Shown here one piece after another: positions 39,301 through 53,778 of a stretch of DNA of 64,000 nucleotides. The stretch's first letter is position 1. Each line of letters begins with the position of its first letter. The position numbers and the translations under genes are program-made. This stretch comes from Xylocopa sonorina (taxonomy: Eukaryota; Arthropoda; Insecta; Hymenoptera; Apidae). The stretch spans positions 992,001-1,056,000 of the forward strand of contig NW_027490115.1 of NCBI RefSeq assembly GCF_050948175.1, read 5' to 3'. The notes below the pieces were generated by a model. It saw nothing but the letters and a program-made list of their open reading frames with translations. It ran no database searches and was not told the DNA's origin.

Positions 39301-42300
39301 GCACTTCCATGCTAGGAAATAGCGTTTGCGGATGTCTACGTACCGTAGCAATAGAGTTTTAATGCTACTTAAAACGAGATGTCGCATTTCATTTCTATGT
39401 TTCGAGATAAGATACAATATTCATTGTGGAGTGTTATGTATACCTCGTATTCACTTCAAAAGAATGTAAATGCGACACTTCAATGCTAGGAAATAGCGAT
39501 TGCAGATGTCTACGTATCGTAGCAATAGAGTTCTAATGCTTCTTAAAACGCGATATCGCATCTCACTTCTATGTTTCATGATAAGATATAATATTCATTG
39601 CGAAGTGTTATGAATACCTCGTATTATCTTCAAAAGAATGTAAATGCGGAACTTCCATGCTAGGAAACAGCGTTTTCAGATGTCTACGTATCGTAACAAT
39701 AGAGTTCTAATGCTTCTTAAAACGCGATATCGCACCTCATTCCTATGTTTCATGATAAGATATAATATACATTGCGAAGTGTCATGTATACCTCGTATTA
39801 ACTTCTAAAGAATGTAAATGCGACACTTACATGCTAGGAAATAGCCTTTGCAGATGTCTACGTATCGGAGCAATAGAGTTCTCATGCTTCTTAAAACGAG
39901 ATGTCGCATTTCATTCCAATGTTTCGTGATAAGATGTAATATTCATTGCAGAGTGTTATGTATACCTCGTACTCACTTCAAAAGAATGTAAATGCGACAA
40001 TTCCATGCTAGGAAATAGCGTTTGCAGATGTCTACGTATCGTTGCAATAGAGTTCTAATGCTTCTTAAAACGCGATATCGCATCTCACATCTATGTCTCA
40101 TGATAAGATATAATATTCATTGCGACGTGTCATGTATATCTCGTATTCACTTCAGATGAATGTAAAAGCGACACTTCTCCAGCTAGGAAGTAGCGCTTGC
40201 AGATGTCTACATATCGTAGCAATAGAGTTCTAATGCTTCCTAAAACGCGATATCGCATCTCACTTCTATGTTTCATGACAAGATATAATATTCATTGCGA
40301 AGTGTAATGTACACCTCGTATTCACTTCAAAAGAATGTAAATGCGACACTTCCATGCTAGGGAATAGCGTTTGCAGATGTCTACGTATCGTAGCAATAGA
40401 GTTCTAATGCTTCGTAAAACGAAATGTCGCATTTCATTACTATGGTTCGTAATAAGATATAATATTCACTGTGGAGTGTTACGTATACCTCGTATTCACT
40501 TCAATGGAATGTAAGTGCGACATTTCCTTGCAAGGAAATATTGTTTGCAGATGTCTACGTATATTAGCAATAGAGATCTAATGTTTCTCAAAACGCGATA
40601 TAGCACCTCATTCCTATGTTTCATGATAAGATATGATATTCATTGCGAAGTGTCATGTATATCTCGTATTCACTTCAAAAGAATGTAAATGCGACACTTC
40701 CATGCTAGGAAGTAACGTTTGCAGATGTGTACATATCGTAGCAATAGAGTTCTAATGCTTCCTAAAACGCGATATCGCATCTCACTTCTATGTTTCATGA
40801 TAAGATATAATATTCATTGCGAAGAATCATGTATACTTCGTATTCACTACAAAAGAATGTAGATGCGAAACTTCCATGCTAGGAAATAGCGTTTGCAGAT
40901 ATCTACGTATCGTTGCAATAGAGTTCTAATGCTTCCTAAAACGCGATATCGCATCTCACTTCTATGTTTCTTGATAAGATATAATGTTCATTGCGAAGTG
41001 TCATGTACACCTCGCATTCACTTCAAAAGAATGTAAATGCGACACTTCCATGCTAGGAAATAGCGTTTGCAGATGTCTAGGTATCGTAGCAATAGAGCTC
41101 TAATGCTTCTTAGAACGCGATATCGCATCTCACTTCTATGCTTCATGATAAGATATAATATTCATTGCGAAGTGTCATGTATACTTCGTATTCACTTCAA
41201 AAGAATGTAAATGCGGCACTTCCATGCTAGGAAATAGCGTTTGCAGATGTCTACGTATCGTAGCAATAGAGTTCTAATGCTTCTTAAAACGCGATATCAC
41301 ACCTCACTTCTATGTTTCATGATAAGATATAATATATTCATTGCGAAGAGTCATGTATACTTCGTATTCACTGCAAAAGAATGTAGATACGGCACTTCCT
41401 TGCTAGGAAATAACATTTGCAGATGTCTACGCATCCTAGCAATAGAGTTCTAATGCTTCTTAAGACGCGATATCGCATCTCACTTCTACGTTTCATGATA
41501 AGGTATAGCATCCATTGCGAAGTGTCACGTATATCTCGTATTCACTTCAAAAGAATGTAAGCGCGACACTTCCATGCTAGGGAATAGCGTTTCCAGATGT
41601 CTACGTATCGTAGCAATAGAGTTCTAATGCTTCTTAAAACGCGATATCGCACCTCACTTCTAAGTTTCATGATAAGATATAATATATTCATTGCGATGTG
41701 TCATGTATACCTCGTATTAACTTCAAAAGAATGTAAATGCGACACTTCCATGCTAGGGAATAGCGTTTCCAGATGTCTACGTATCGTAGCAATAGAGTAC
41801 TAATGCTTCTTAAAACGAGATGTCGCATTTCATTCCTATGTTTCGTGATAAGATATAATAATCATTGTAGAGTGTTATGTATACCTCTTATTCACTTGAA
41901 AAGAATGTAAACGCGACTCTTCCATGCTAGGGAATAGCGTTTCCAGATGTCTACGTATCGTAGCAATAGAGTACTAATGCTTCTTAAAACGAGATGTCGC
42001 ATTTCATTCCTATGTTTCGTGATAAGATATAATATTCATTGTAAAGTGTTATGTATACCTCGTATTCACTTCAAAAGAATGTAAATGCGACACTTCCATG
42101 CTAGGAAATAGCGTTTGCAGATTTCTAGGTGTCGTAGCAATAGAGTTCTAATGCTTCTTAAAACGCGATATCGCATCTCACTTCTACGTTTCATGATAAG
42201 ATATAGTATCCATTGCGAAGTGTCATGTATATCTCGTATTCACTTCAAAAGAATGTAAACGCGACTCTTCCATGCGAGGGAATAGCGTTTCCAGATGTCT

Positions 42301-42969
42301 ACGTATCGTAGCAATAGAGTTCTAATGCTTCTTAAAACGCGATATCGCATCTCACTTCTAAGTTTCATGATAAGATATAATATATTCATTGCGATGTGTC
42401 ATGTATACCTCGTATTAACTTCAAAAGAATGTAAATGCGACACTTCCATGCTAGGGAATAGCGTTTCCAGATGTCTACGTATCGTAGCAATAGAGTACTA
42501 ATGCTTCTTAAAACGAGATGTCGCATTTCATTCCTATGTTTCGTGATAAGATATAATATTCATTGTAAAGTGTTATGTATACCTCGTATTCACTTCAAAA
42601 GAATGTAAATGCGACACTTCCATGCTAGGAAGTAGCGTTTGCAGATGTCTACATATCGTAGCAATAGAGTTCTAATGCTTCCTAAAACGCGATATCACAT
42701 CTCACTCCTATGTTTCATGATAAGATATAATATTCATTGCGAAGAGTCATGTATACTTCGTATTCACTACAAAAGAATGTAGATGCGACACTTCCATGCT
42801 AGGAAATAGCGTTTGCAGATGTCTAGGTATCGTAGCAATAGAGTTCTAATGCTTCTTAAAACGCGATATCGCATCTCACTTCTATGTTTCATGATAAGAT
42901 ATAATATTCATTGCGAAGTGTCATGTATACCTCGTATTCACTTCAAAAGAATGTAAATGCGACACTTCC

Positions 42970-43010
42970 ATGCTAGGAAGTAGCGTTTGCGGATATCGCG
43001 ATATCTCACT
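42970..43010 (-). repeat. Deletion monomer with a new 14 bp palindrome
   Basis: Between 'agcgtttgc' and 'tctcacttct' about 45 bp of the monomer are gone and the fusion creates GATATCGCGATATC (42992-43005), a perfect palindrome. Normal neighbours have only the 10 bp GCGATATCGC here. Confidence 0.85.
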
Positions 43011-46000
43011 TCTAAGTTTCATGATAAGATATAATATATTCATTGCGATGTGTCATGTATACCTCGTATTAACTTCAAAAGAATGTAAATGCGACACTTC
43101 CATGCTAGGAAGTAGCGTTTGCAGATGTCTACATATCGTAGCAATAGAGTTCTAATGCTTCCTAAAACGCGATATCACATCTCACTCCTATGTTTCATGA
43201 TAAGATATAATATTCATTGCGAAGAGTCATGTATACTTCGTATTCACTACAAAAGAATGTAGATGCGACACTTCCATGCTAGGAAATAGCGTTTGCAGAT
43301 GTCTAGGTATCGTAGCAATAGAGTTCTAATGCTTCCTAAAACGCGATATCACATCTCACTCCTATGTTTCATGATAAGATATAATATTCATTGCGAAGAG
43401 TCATGTATACTTCGTATTCACTACAAAAGAATGTAGATGCGACACTTCCATGCTAGGAAATAGCGTTTGCAGATGTCTACGTATCGTAGCAATAGATTTA
43501 TAATGCTTCTCAAAACGCGATATGGCAACTCACTCCTATGTTTCATGATAAGATATAATATTCATTCCGATGTGTCATGTATATCTCGTATTCACTTCAA
43601 AAGAATGTAAATGCGAACCTTCCTTGCTAGGAAATAGCATTTGCAGATGTCAACGCATCGTAGCAATAGAGTTCTAATGCTTCTTTAAACGCGATATCGC
43701 ATCTCACTTCTATGTTTCGTGATAAGGTATAATATTCATTGCGAAGTGTCATGCATACCTCGTACTCACATCACAGGAATGTAAATGCGACACTTCCATG
43801 CTAGGAAATAGCGTTTGCAGATGTCTACGTATCGTAGCAATAGAGTTCTAATGCTACTTAAAACGAGATGTCGCATTTCATTTCTATGTTTCGTAATAAG
43901 ATATAATATTCATTGTGTAATGTTATGTATACCTCGTATTCACTTCAATGGAATGTAATTGCGACATTTCCTTGCTAGGAAATATTGTTTGCAGATGTCT
44001 ACGTATATTAGCAATGGAGTACTAATCCTTCTTAAAACGAGATGTCGTATTTCATTTCTATGTTTCGTAATAAGATATAATATTCATTGCGAAGTGTCAT
44101 GTATACCTCTATTTCACTTCACAGGAATGTAAATGCGACACTTCCATTCTAGGAAATAGCGTTTGCAGATGTCCACGTATCGTAGCAATAAAGTTCTAAT
44201 GCTTCTTAAAACGCGATATCGCATCTCACATCTATGTTTCATGATAAGATATAATATTCATTGCGACGTGTCATGTATATCTCGTATTCACTTCAGATGA
44301 ATGTAAAAGCGACACTTTTCCAGCTAGGAAGTAGCGCTTGCAGATGTCTACGTATCGAAGCAATGGTGTTCTAATGCTTCTCAAAACGCGATATGGCAAC
44401 TCACTCCTATGTTTCATGATAAGATATAATATTCATTCCGATGTGTCATGTATATCTCGTATTCACTTCAAAAGAATGTAAATGCGAATCTTCCTTGCTA
44501 GGAAATAGCATTTGCAGATGTCAACGCATCGTAGCAATAGAGTTCTAATGCTTCTTTAAACGCGATATCGCATCTCACTTCTATGTTTCGTGATAAGGTA
44601 TAATATTCATTGCGAAGTGTCATGCATACCTCGTACTCACATCACAGGAATGTAAATGCGACACTTCCATGCTAGGAAATAGCGTTTGCAGATGTCTACG
44701 TATCGTAGCAATAGAGTTCTAATGCTTCTTAAAACGCGATATCGCACCTCACTTCTATGTTTCATGTATAGATATAATATTCATTGCGGAGTGTCATGTA
44801 TACCTCGTATTCCCTTCAAAAGAATGCAAATGCGACACTTACATGCTAGGAAATAGCGTTTGCAGATGTCTACGTATCGCAGCAATAGAGTTCTAATGCT
44901 TCTTAAAACGAGATGTCGCATTTCATTCCTATGTTTCGTGATAAGATATAATATTCATTGTGGAGTGTTATGTATACCTCGTATTCACTTGAAAAGAATG
45001 TAAATGCGACACTTCTTTGCTAGGAAATATAGTTTGCAGATGTCTACGTATCGTAGCAATAGAGTTCTAATGCTTCTTAAAACGCGATATCGCATCTGAC
45101 TTCTGTGTTTCATGATTAGATATAATATTCATTGCGAAGTGCCATGTATACCTCGTACTCACTTCAAATGAATGTAAATGCGACACTTACATGCTAGGAA
45201 ATATTGTTTACAGATGTCTACGTATATTAGCAATAGAATTCTAATGCTTCTCAAAACGCGATATAGCACCTCATTCCTATGTTTCATGATAAGATATAAT
45301 ATTCATTGCGAAGTGTCATGTATACCTCGTATTCACTTCAAAAGAATGTAAATGCGAAACTCACATGCTAGGAAATATTGTATGCAGATGTCTACGTATC
45401 ACAGCAATAGAGTACTAATGCTTCTTAAAACGAGATGTCATATTTCATTTCTATGTTTCGTAATAAGATATAATATTCATTGTGTAATGTTATGTATACC
45501 TCGTATTCACTTCAATGGAATGTAATTGCCACATTTCCTTGCTAGGAAATATTGTTTGCAGATGTCTACGTATATTAGCAATGGAGTACTAATCCTTCTT
45601 AAAACGGGATGTCGTATTTCATTTCTATGTTTCGTAATAAGATATAATATTCGTTGCGAAGTGTCATGTATACCTCGATTTCACTTCACAAGAATGTAAA
45701 TGCGACACTTCCATTCTAGGAAATAGCGTTTGCAGATGTCCACGTATCGTAGCAATAGAGTTCTAATGCTTCTTAAAACGCGATATCGCATCTCACATCT
45801 ATGTCTCATGATAAGATATAATATTCATTGCGACGTGTCATGTATATCTCGTATTCACTTCAGATGAATGTAAAAGCGACACTTCTCCAGCTAGGAAGTA
45901 GCGCTTGCAGATGTCTACGTATCGAAGCAATGGTGTTCTAATGCTTCTCAAAACGCGATATGGCAACTCACTCCTATGTTTCATGATAAGATATAATATT

Positions 46001-49000
46001 CATTCCGATGTGTCATGTATATCTCGTATTCACTTCAAAAGAATGTAAATGCGAATCTTCCTTGCTAGGAAATAGCATTTGCAGATGTCAACGCATCGTA
46101 GCAATAGAGTTCTAATGCTCCTTTAAACGCGATATCGCATCTCACTTCTATGTTTCGTGATAAGGTATAATATTCATTGCGAAGTGTCATGCATACCTCG
46201 TACTCACATCACAGGAATGTAAATGCGACACTTCCATGCTAGGAAATAGCGTTTGCAGATGTCTACGTATCGTAGCAATAGAGTTCTAATGCTACTTAAA
46301 ACGAGATGTCGCATTTCATTTCTATGTTTCGTGATAAGATATAATATTCATTGTGGAGTGTTATGTATACCTCGTATTCACTTCAATGGAATGTAAGTGC
46401 GACATTTCCTTGCTAGGAAATATTGTTTGCAGATGTCTACGTATATTAGCAATAGAGTTCTAATGCTTCTTAAAATGAGAAGTCGTATTTCATTTCTATG
46501 TTTCGTAATATGATATAATATTCATTGTGGAATGTTATGTATACCTCGTATTCACTTCAAAAAAATGTAAATGCGACACTTCCATGTTAGGAAATAGCGC
46601 TTGCAGATGTCTACGTATCGTAGCAATAGAGTTCCAATGCTTCTTAAAACGCGATGTCGCATCTCACTTCTATGTTTCATGATAAGATATAATATTCATT
46701 GCGAAGTGTCATGTATACCTCATACTCACTTCAAAAGAATGTAAATGCGACACTCACATGCTAGGAGATATTGTTTGCAGATGTCTACGTATCACAGCAA
46801 TAGAGTACTAATGCTTCTTAAAACGAGATGTCGTATTTCATTTCTATGTTTCGTAATAAGATATAATATTCATTGTGGAGTGTTATGTATACCTCGTATT
46901 CACTTCAAAACGATGTAAGTGCGACACTTCCGTGCTAGGAAATAGCGTTTGCAGATGTCTACATATCGTAGCAATAGGGTTCTAATGCTTCTTAAAACGC
47001 GAAATCGCATCTCACTTCTATGTTTCATGATAAGATATAATATTCATTGCGAAGTGTTATGTATACCTCGTATAATCTTCAAAAGAATGTAAATGCGGCA
47101 CTTCCATGCCAGGAAATAGCGTTTGCAGATTTCTACGTATCGTAGCAATAGAGTTCTAATGCTTCTTAGAATGAGAAGTCGTATTTCATTTCTATGATTC
47201 GTAATAAGATATAATATTCATTGTGGAATGTTATGTATACCTCGTATTCACATCAAAAGAATGTAAATGCGACACTTACATGCTAGGAAATAGCGTTTGC
47301 AGATGTCTACGTATCGTAGCAATAGAGTACTAATGCTTCTCAAAACGAGATGTCGCATTTCCTTTCTATGTTTCGTGATAAGATATAATATTCATTGTAG
47401 ATTGTCATGTATATCTAGTATTCACTTCAAAAGAATGTAAATCCGACACTCACATGCTAGGAAATATTGTTTGCAGATGTCTACGTATCACAGCAATAGA
47501 GTACTAATGCTTCTTAGAACGAGATGTCGTATTTCATTTCTATGTTTCGCAATAAGATATAATATTCATTGTGTAATGTTATGTATACCTCGTATTCTCT
47601 TTAATGGAATGTAAGTGCGACATTTCGATGCTAGGAAATAGCGTTTGCAGATGTCTACGTATCGTTGCAATAGATTTCTAATGCTACTTAAAACGAGATG
47701 TCGCATTTCATTTCTATGTTTCGCGATAAGATACAATATTCATTGTGGAGTGTTATGTATACCTCGTATTCACTTCAAAAGAATGTAAATGCGACACTTC
47801 CATGCTAGGATATAGCGTTTGCAGATGTCTACGTATCGTAGCAATAGAGTTCTAATGCTTCTTAAAACGCGATAACGCATCTCACTTCTTTGTTTCATGA
47901 TAAGGTATAATATTCATTGCGAAGTGTCATGTATACCTCGTACTAACTTCAACAGAATGTAAATGCTACACTTCCTTGCTAGGAAATATTGTTTGCAGAT
48001 GTCTACGTATCGTAGCAATAGAGTTCTGTTGCTTTTTAAAACGCGATATCGCATCTCACTTCTATGTTTCATGATAAGATATAATATTCTTTGCGAAGTG
48101 TCATGTGTACCTCGTATTCACTTCAAATGAATGTAAATGCGAAACTCACATGCTAGGAAATATTGTTTGCAGATGTCTACGTATCACAGCAATAGAGTAC
48201 TAATGCTTCTTAAAACGAGATGTCGTATTTCATTTCTATGTTTTGTAATAAGATATAATATTCATTGTGTAAAGTTATGTACACCTCGCATTCACCTCAA
48301 TGGAATGTAAGTGCGACATTTCCTTGCTAGGAAATATTGTTTGCAGATGTCTACGTATATTAGCAATAGAGTTCTAATGCTTCTTAAAATGAGAAGTCGT
48401 ATTTCATTTCTATGTTTCGTAATATGATATAATATTCATTGTGGAATGTTATGTATAGCTCGTAATCACTTCAAAAAAATGTAAATGCGACACTTCCATG
48501 TTAGGAAATAGCGTTTGCAGATGTCTACGTATCGTAGCCATAGTGTTTTAATGCTACATAAAACGAGATGTCGCTTTTCATTTCTATGTTTCGTGATAAG
48601 ATACAATATTCATTGTGGAGTGTTATGCATACCTCGTATTCACTTCAAAAGAATGTAAATGCGACACTTCCATGCTAGGAAATAGCGTTTGCAGATGTCT
48701 ACGTATCGTAGCAATAGTGTTTTAATGCTACTTAAAACGAGATGTCGCATTTCATTTCTATGTTTCGTGATAAGATACAATATTCATTGTGGAGTGTTAT
48801 GTATACCTCGGATTCACTTCAAAAGAATGTAAATGCGACACTTCCATGCTAGGAAATAGCGTTTGCAGATGTCTACGTATCGTAGCAATAGAGTTCTAAT
48901 GCTTCTTAAAACGCGATATCGCATCTCACTCCTATGTTTCATGATAAGGTATAATATTCATTGCGAAGTGTCATGTATACCTCGTATTCACTTCAAAAGA

Positions 49001-49659
49001 ATCTAAATGCGACACTTCCATGCTAGGAAATAGCGTTTGCAGATGTCTACGTATCGTAGCCATAGTGTTTTAATGCTACATAAAACGAGATGTCGCTTTT
49101 CATTTCTATGTTTCGTGATAAGATACAATATTCATTGTGGAGTGTTATGCATACCTCGTATTCACTTCAAAAGAATGTAAATGCGACACTTCCATGCTAG
49201 GAAATAGCGTTTGCAGATGTCTACGTATCGTAGCAATAGTGTTTTAATGCTACTTAAAACGAGATGTCGCATTTCATTTCTATGTTTCGTAATAAGATAT
49301 AATATTCATTGCGTAATGTTATGCATACCTCGTATTCACTTCAATGGAATGTAAGTGCGACATATCCTTGCTAGGAAATAGCGTTTCTAGATGTCTACAT
49401 ATCGTAGCAATAGAGTTTTAATGCTTCCTAAAACGCGATATCGCATCTCACTTCTATGTTTCATGATAAGATATAATATTCATTGCGAAATGTCATGTAT
49501 ACTTCGTATTCACTACAAAAGAATGTAAATGCGACACTTCCATGCTAGGAAATAGCGTTTGCAGATGTCTACGTATCGTAGCAATAGAGTTCCAATGCTT
49601 CTTAAAATGAGATGTCGTATTTCATTTCTATGTTTCGTAATAAGATATAATATTCATTG

Positions 49660-52600
49660 TGGAATGTTATGTATACCTCGTATTCACTTCAAAAGACTGT
49701 AAATGCGACACTTCCATGATAGGAAATAGCGTTTGCAGATGTCTACGTATCGTAGCAATGGAGTTCTAATGCTTCCTAAAACGCGATATCGCACCTCATT
49801 CCTATGTTTCATGATAAGATATAATATTCATTGCGAAGTGTCTTGTATACCTCGTATTAACTTCAAAAGAATGTAAATGCGACACTTCCTTGCTAGGAAA
49901 TAACGTTTGCAGATGTCTACGCATCGTAGCAATAGAGTTCTAATGCTTCCTAAAACGCGATATCGCATCTCACTTCTATGTTTCATGATAAGATATAGTA
50001 TCCATTGCGAAGTGTCACGCATATCTCGTATTCACTTCAAAAGAATGTAAATGCGAAACTTCCATGCTAGGAAATAGCGTTTGCAGATGACTACGTATCG
50101 TAGCAATAGAGTTTTAATGATACTTAAAACGAGATGTCGCATTTCATTTCTATGTTTCGTGATAAGATACAATATTCATTGTGGAGTGTTATGTATACCT
50201 CGCACTCACTTCAAAAGAATGTAAATGCGACACTTCCTTGCTAGGAAATATTGTTTGCAGATGTCTACGTATCGTAGCACTAGAGTTCTAATGCTTCTTA
50301 AAACGCGATATCGCATCTCACTTCCATGTTTCATAATAAGGTATAATATTCATTGCGAAGTGTCATGTATACCTCGTATTCACTTCAAAAGAATCTAAAT
50401 GCGACACTTCCATGCTAGGAAATAGCGTTTGCAGATGTCTACGTATCGTAGCCATAGTGTTTTAATGCTACATAAAACGAGATGTCGCTTTTCATTTCTA
50501 TGTTTCGTGATAAGATACAATATTCATTGTGGAGTGTTATGCATACCTCGTATTCACTTCAAAAGAATGTAAATGCGACACTTCCATGCTAGGAAATAGC
50601 GTTTGCAGATGTCTACGTATCGTAGCAATAGTGTTTTAATGCTACTTAAAACGAGATGTCGCATTTCATTTCTATGTTTCGTGATAAGATACAATATTCA
50701 TTGTGGAGTGTTATGTATACCTCGGATTCACTTCAAAAGAATGTAAATGCGACACTTCCATGCTAGGAAATAGCGTTTGCAGATGTCTACGTATCGTAGC
50801 AATAGAGTTCTAATGCTTCTTAAAACGCGATATCGCATCTCACTCCTATGTTTCATGATAAGGTATAATATTCATTGCGAAGTGTCATGTATACCTCGTA
50901 TTCACTTCAAAAGAATGTAAATGCGAAACTCACATGCTAGGAAATATTGTTTGCAGATGTCTACGTATCACAGCAATAGAGTACTAATGCTTCTTAAAAC
51001 GAGATGTCGTATTTCATTTCTATGTTTTGTAATAAGATATAATATTCATTGTGCAATGTTATGTATACCTCGTACTCACTTCAATGGAATGTAATTGCGA
51101 CATTTCCTTGCTAGGAAATATGGTTTGCAGATGTCTACGTATATTAGCAATAGAGTACTAATCCTTCTTGAAACGAGATGTCGTATTTCAATTCTATGTT
51201 TCGTAATAAGATATAATATTCATTGCGTAATGTTATGCATACCTCGTATTCACTTCAATGGAATGTAAGTGCGACATATCCTTGCTAGGAAATAGCGTTT
51301 CTAGATGTCTACATATCGTAGCAATAGAGTTTTAATGCTTCCTAAAACGCGATATCGCATCTCACTTCTATGTTTCATGATAAGATATAATATTCATTGC
51401 GAAATGTCATGTATACTTCGTATTCACTACAAAAGAATGTAAATGCGACACTTCCATGCTAGGAAATAGCGTTTGCAGATGTCTACGTATCGTAGCAATA
51501 GAGTTCCAATGCTTCTTAAAATGAGATGTCGTATTTCATTTCTATGTTTCGTAATAAGATATAATATTCATTGTGGAATGTTATGTATACCTCGTATTCA
51601 CTTCAATGGAATGTAAGTGCGACATTTCCTTGCTAGGAAATAGCGTTTGCAGATGTCTACGTATCGTAGCAATAGAGTTCTAATGCTTCTTAAAATGAGA
51701 AGTCGTATTTCATTTCTATGTTTCGTAATAAGATATAATATTCATTCTGGAATGTTATGTATACCTCGTATTCACTTCTAAAGAATGTAAATGCGACACT
51801 TCCGTGCTAGGAAATAGCGTTTGCAGATGTCTACGTATCGTAGCAATGGTGCTCTAATGCTTCTTAAAATGAGAAGTCGCATTTCATTTCTATGTTTCGT
51901 GATAAGATACAATATTCATTGTGGAGTGTTATGTATACCTCGTATTCACTTCAACAGAATGTAAATGCTACACTTCCTTGCTAGGAAATAACATTTGCAG
52001 ATGTCTACGCATCGTAGCAATAGAATTCTAATGCTTCCTAAAACGCGATATCGCATCTCACTTCTATGTTTCATGATAAGATATAGTATCCATTGCGAAG
52101 TGTCCTGTATATCTCGTATTCACTTCAAAAGAATGTAAATGCGACACTTCCATGCTAGGGAATAGCGTTTCCAGATGTATACGTATCGTAGCAATAGGGT
52201 TCTAATGCTTCCTAAAACGCGATATCGCACCTCATTCCTATGTTTCATGATAAGATACAATATTCATTGTGGATTGTTATGTATACCTCGTATTCACTTC
52301 AAAAGAATGTAAATGCGACACTTCCATGCTAGGAAATAGCGTTTGCAGATGTCTACTTATCGTAGCAATAGAGTTTTAATGCTACTTAAAACGAGATGTC
52401 GCATTTCATTTCTATGTTTCGCGATAAGATACAATATTCATTGTGGAGTGTTATGCATACCTCGTATTCACTTCCAAAGAATGTAAATGCGACACTTCCA
52501 TGCTAGGAAATAGCGTTTGCAGATGTCTACGTATCGTAGCAATAGAGTTCTAATGCTTCTTAAAACGAGATGTCGCATTTCATTTCTATGTTTCGTGATA

Positions 52601-53778
52601 AGATACAATATTCATTGTGGAGTGTTATGTATACCTCGTATTCACTTCAAAAGAATGTAAATGCGACACTTCCATGATAGGAAATAGCGTTTGCAGATGT
52701 CTGCGTATCGTAGCAATGGAGTTCTAATGCTTCCTAAAACGCGATATCGCACCTCATTCCTATGTTTCATGATAAGATATAATATTCATTGCGAAGTGTC
52801 TTGTATACCTCGTATTAACTTCAAAAGAATGTAAATGCGACACTTCCTTGCTAGGAAATAACGTTTGCAGATGTCTACGCATCGTAGCAATAGAGTTCTA
52901 ATGCTTCCTAAAACGCGATATCGCATCTCACTTCTATGTTTCATGATAAGATATAGTATCCATTGCGAAGTGTCACGCATATCTCGTATTCACTTCAAAA
53001 GAATGTAAATACGAAACTTCCATGCTAGGAAATAGCGTTTGCAGATGACTACGTATCGTAGCAATAGAGTTTTAATGCTACTTAAAACGAGATGTCGCAT
53101 TTCATTTCTATGTTTCGTGAAAAGATACAATATTCATTGTGGAGTGTTATGTATACCTCGCACTCACTTCAAAAGAATGTAAATGCGACACTTCCTTGCT
53201 AGGAAATATTGTTTGCAGATGTCTACGTATCGTAGCACTAGAGTTCTAATGCTTCTTAAAACGCGATATCGCATCTCACTTCCATGTTTCATAATAAGAT
53301 ATAATATTCATTGCGAAGTGTCATGTATACCTCGTATTCACTTCAAAAGAATATAAATGCGACACTTCCATGCTAAGAAATAGCGTTTGCAGATGTCTAC
53401 GTATCGTAGCCATAGTGTTTTAATGCTACATAAAACGAGATGTCGCTTTTCATTTCTATGTTTCGTGATAAGATACAATATTCATTGTGGAGTGTTATGC
53501 ATACCTCGTATTCACTTCAAAAGAATGTAAATGCGACACATCCATGCTAGGAAATAGCGTTTGCAGATGTCTACGTATCGTAGCAATAGTGTTTTAATGC
53601 TACTTAAAACGAGATGTCGCATTTCATTTCTATGTTTCGTGATAAGATACAATATTCATTGTGGAGTGTTATGTATACCTCGGATTCACTTCAAAAGAAT
53701 GTAAATGCGACACTTCCGTGCTAGGAAATAGCGTTTGCAGATGTCTACGTATCGTAGCAATAGAGTTCTAATGCTTCT
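49660..53778 (-). repeat. 17-monomer higher-order repeat
   Basis: The segment of about 49660-50820 reappears at about 52618-53778 with an offset of 2958 bp (17 x 174). Private variants match in order: 'ccatgataggaaatagc', 'gtgtcttgtatacctcg', 'tgtcacgcatatctcg', 'gcagatgactacg', 'gtagccatagtg'. Just after the match ends, 53778-54320 instead matches 51692-52230 (offset about 2090 bp, 12 monomers), so the array is a mosaic of overlapping block duplications. Confidence 0.85.

Noticed and set aside
49828..52980. Identical 64-residue frames at 49828-50022 and 52786-52980
   Set aside because: Identity is explained by the 2958 bp block duplication of the whole satellite segment, not by protein conservation.
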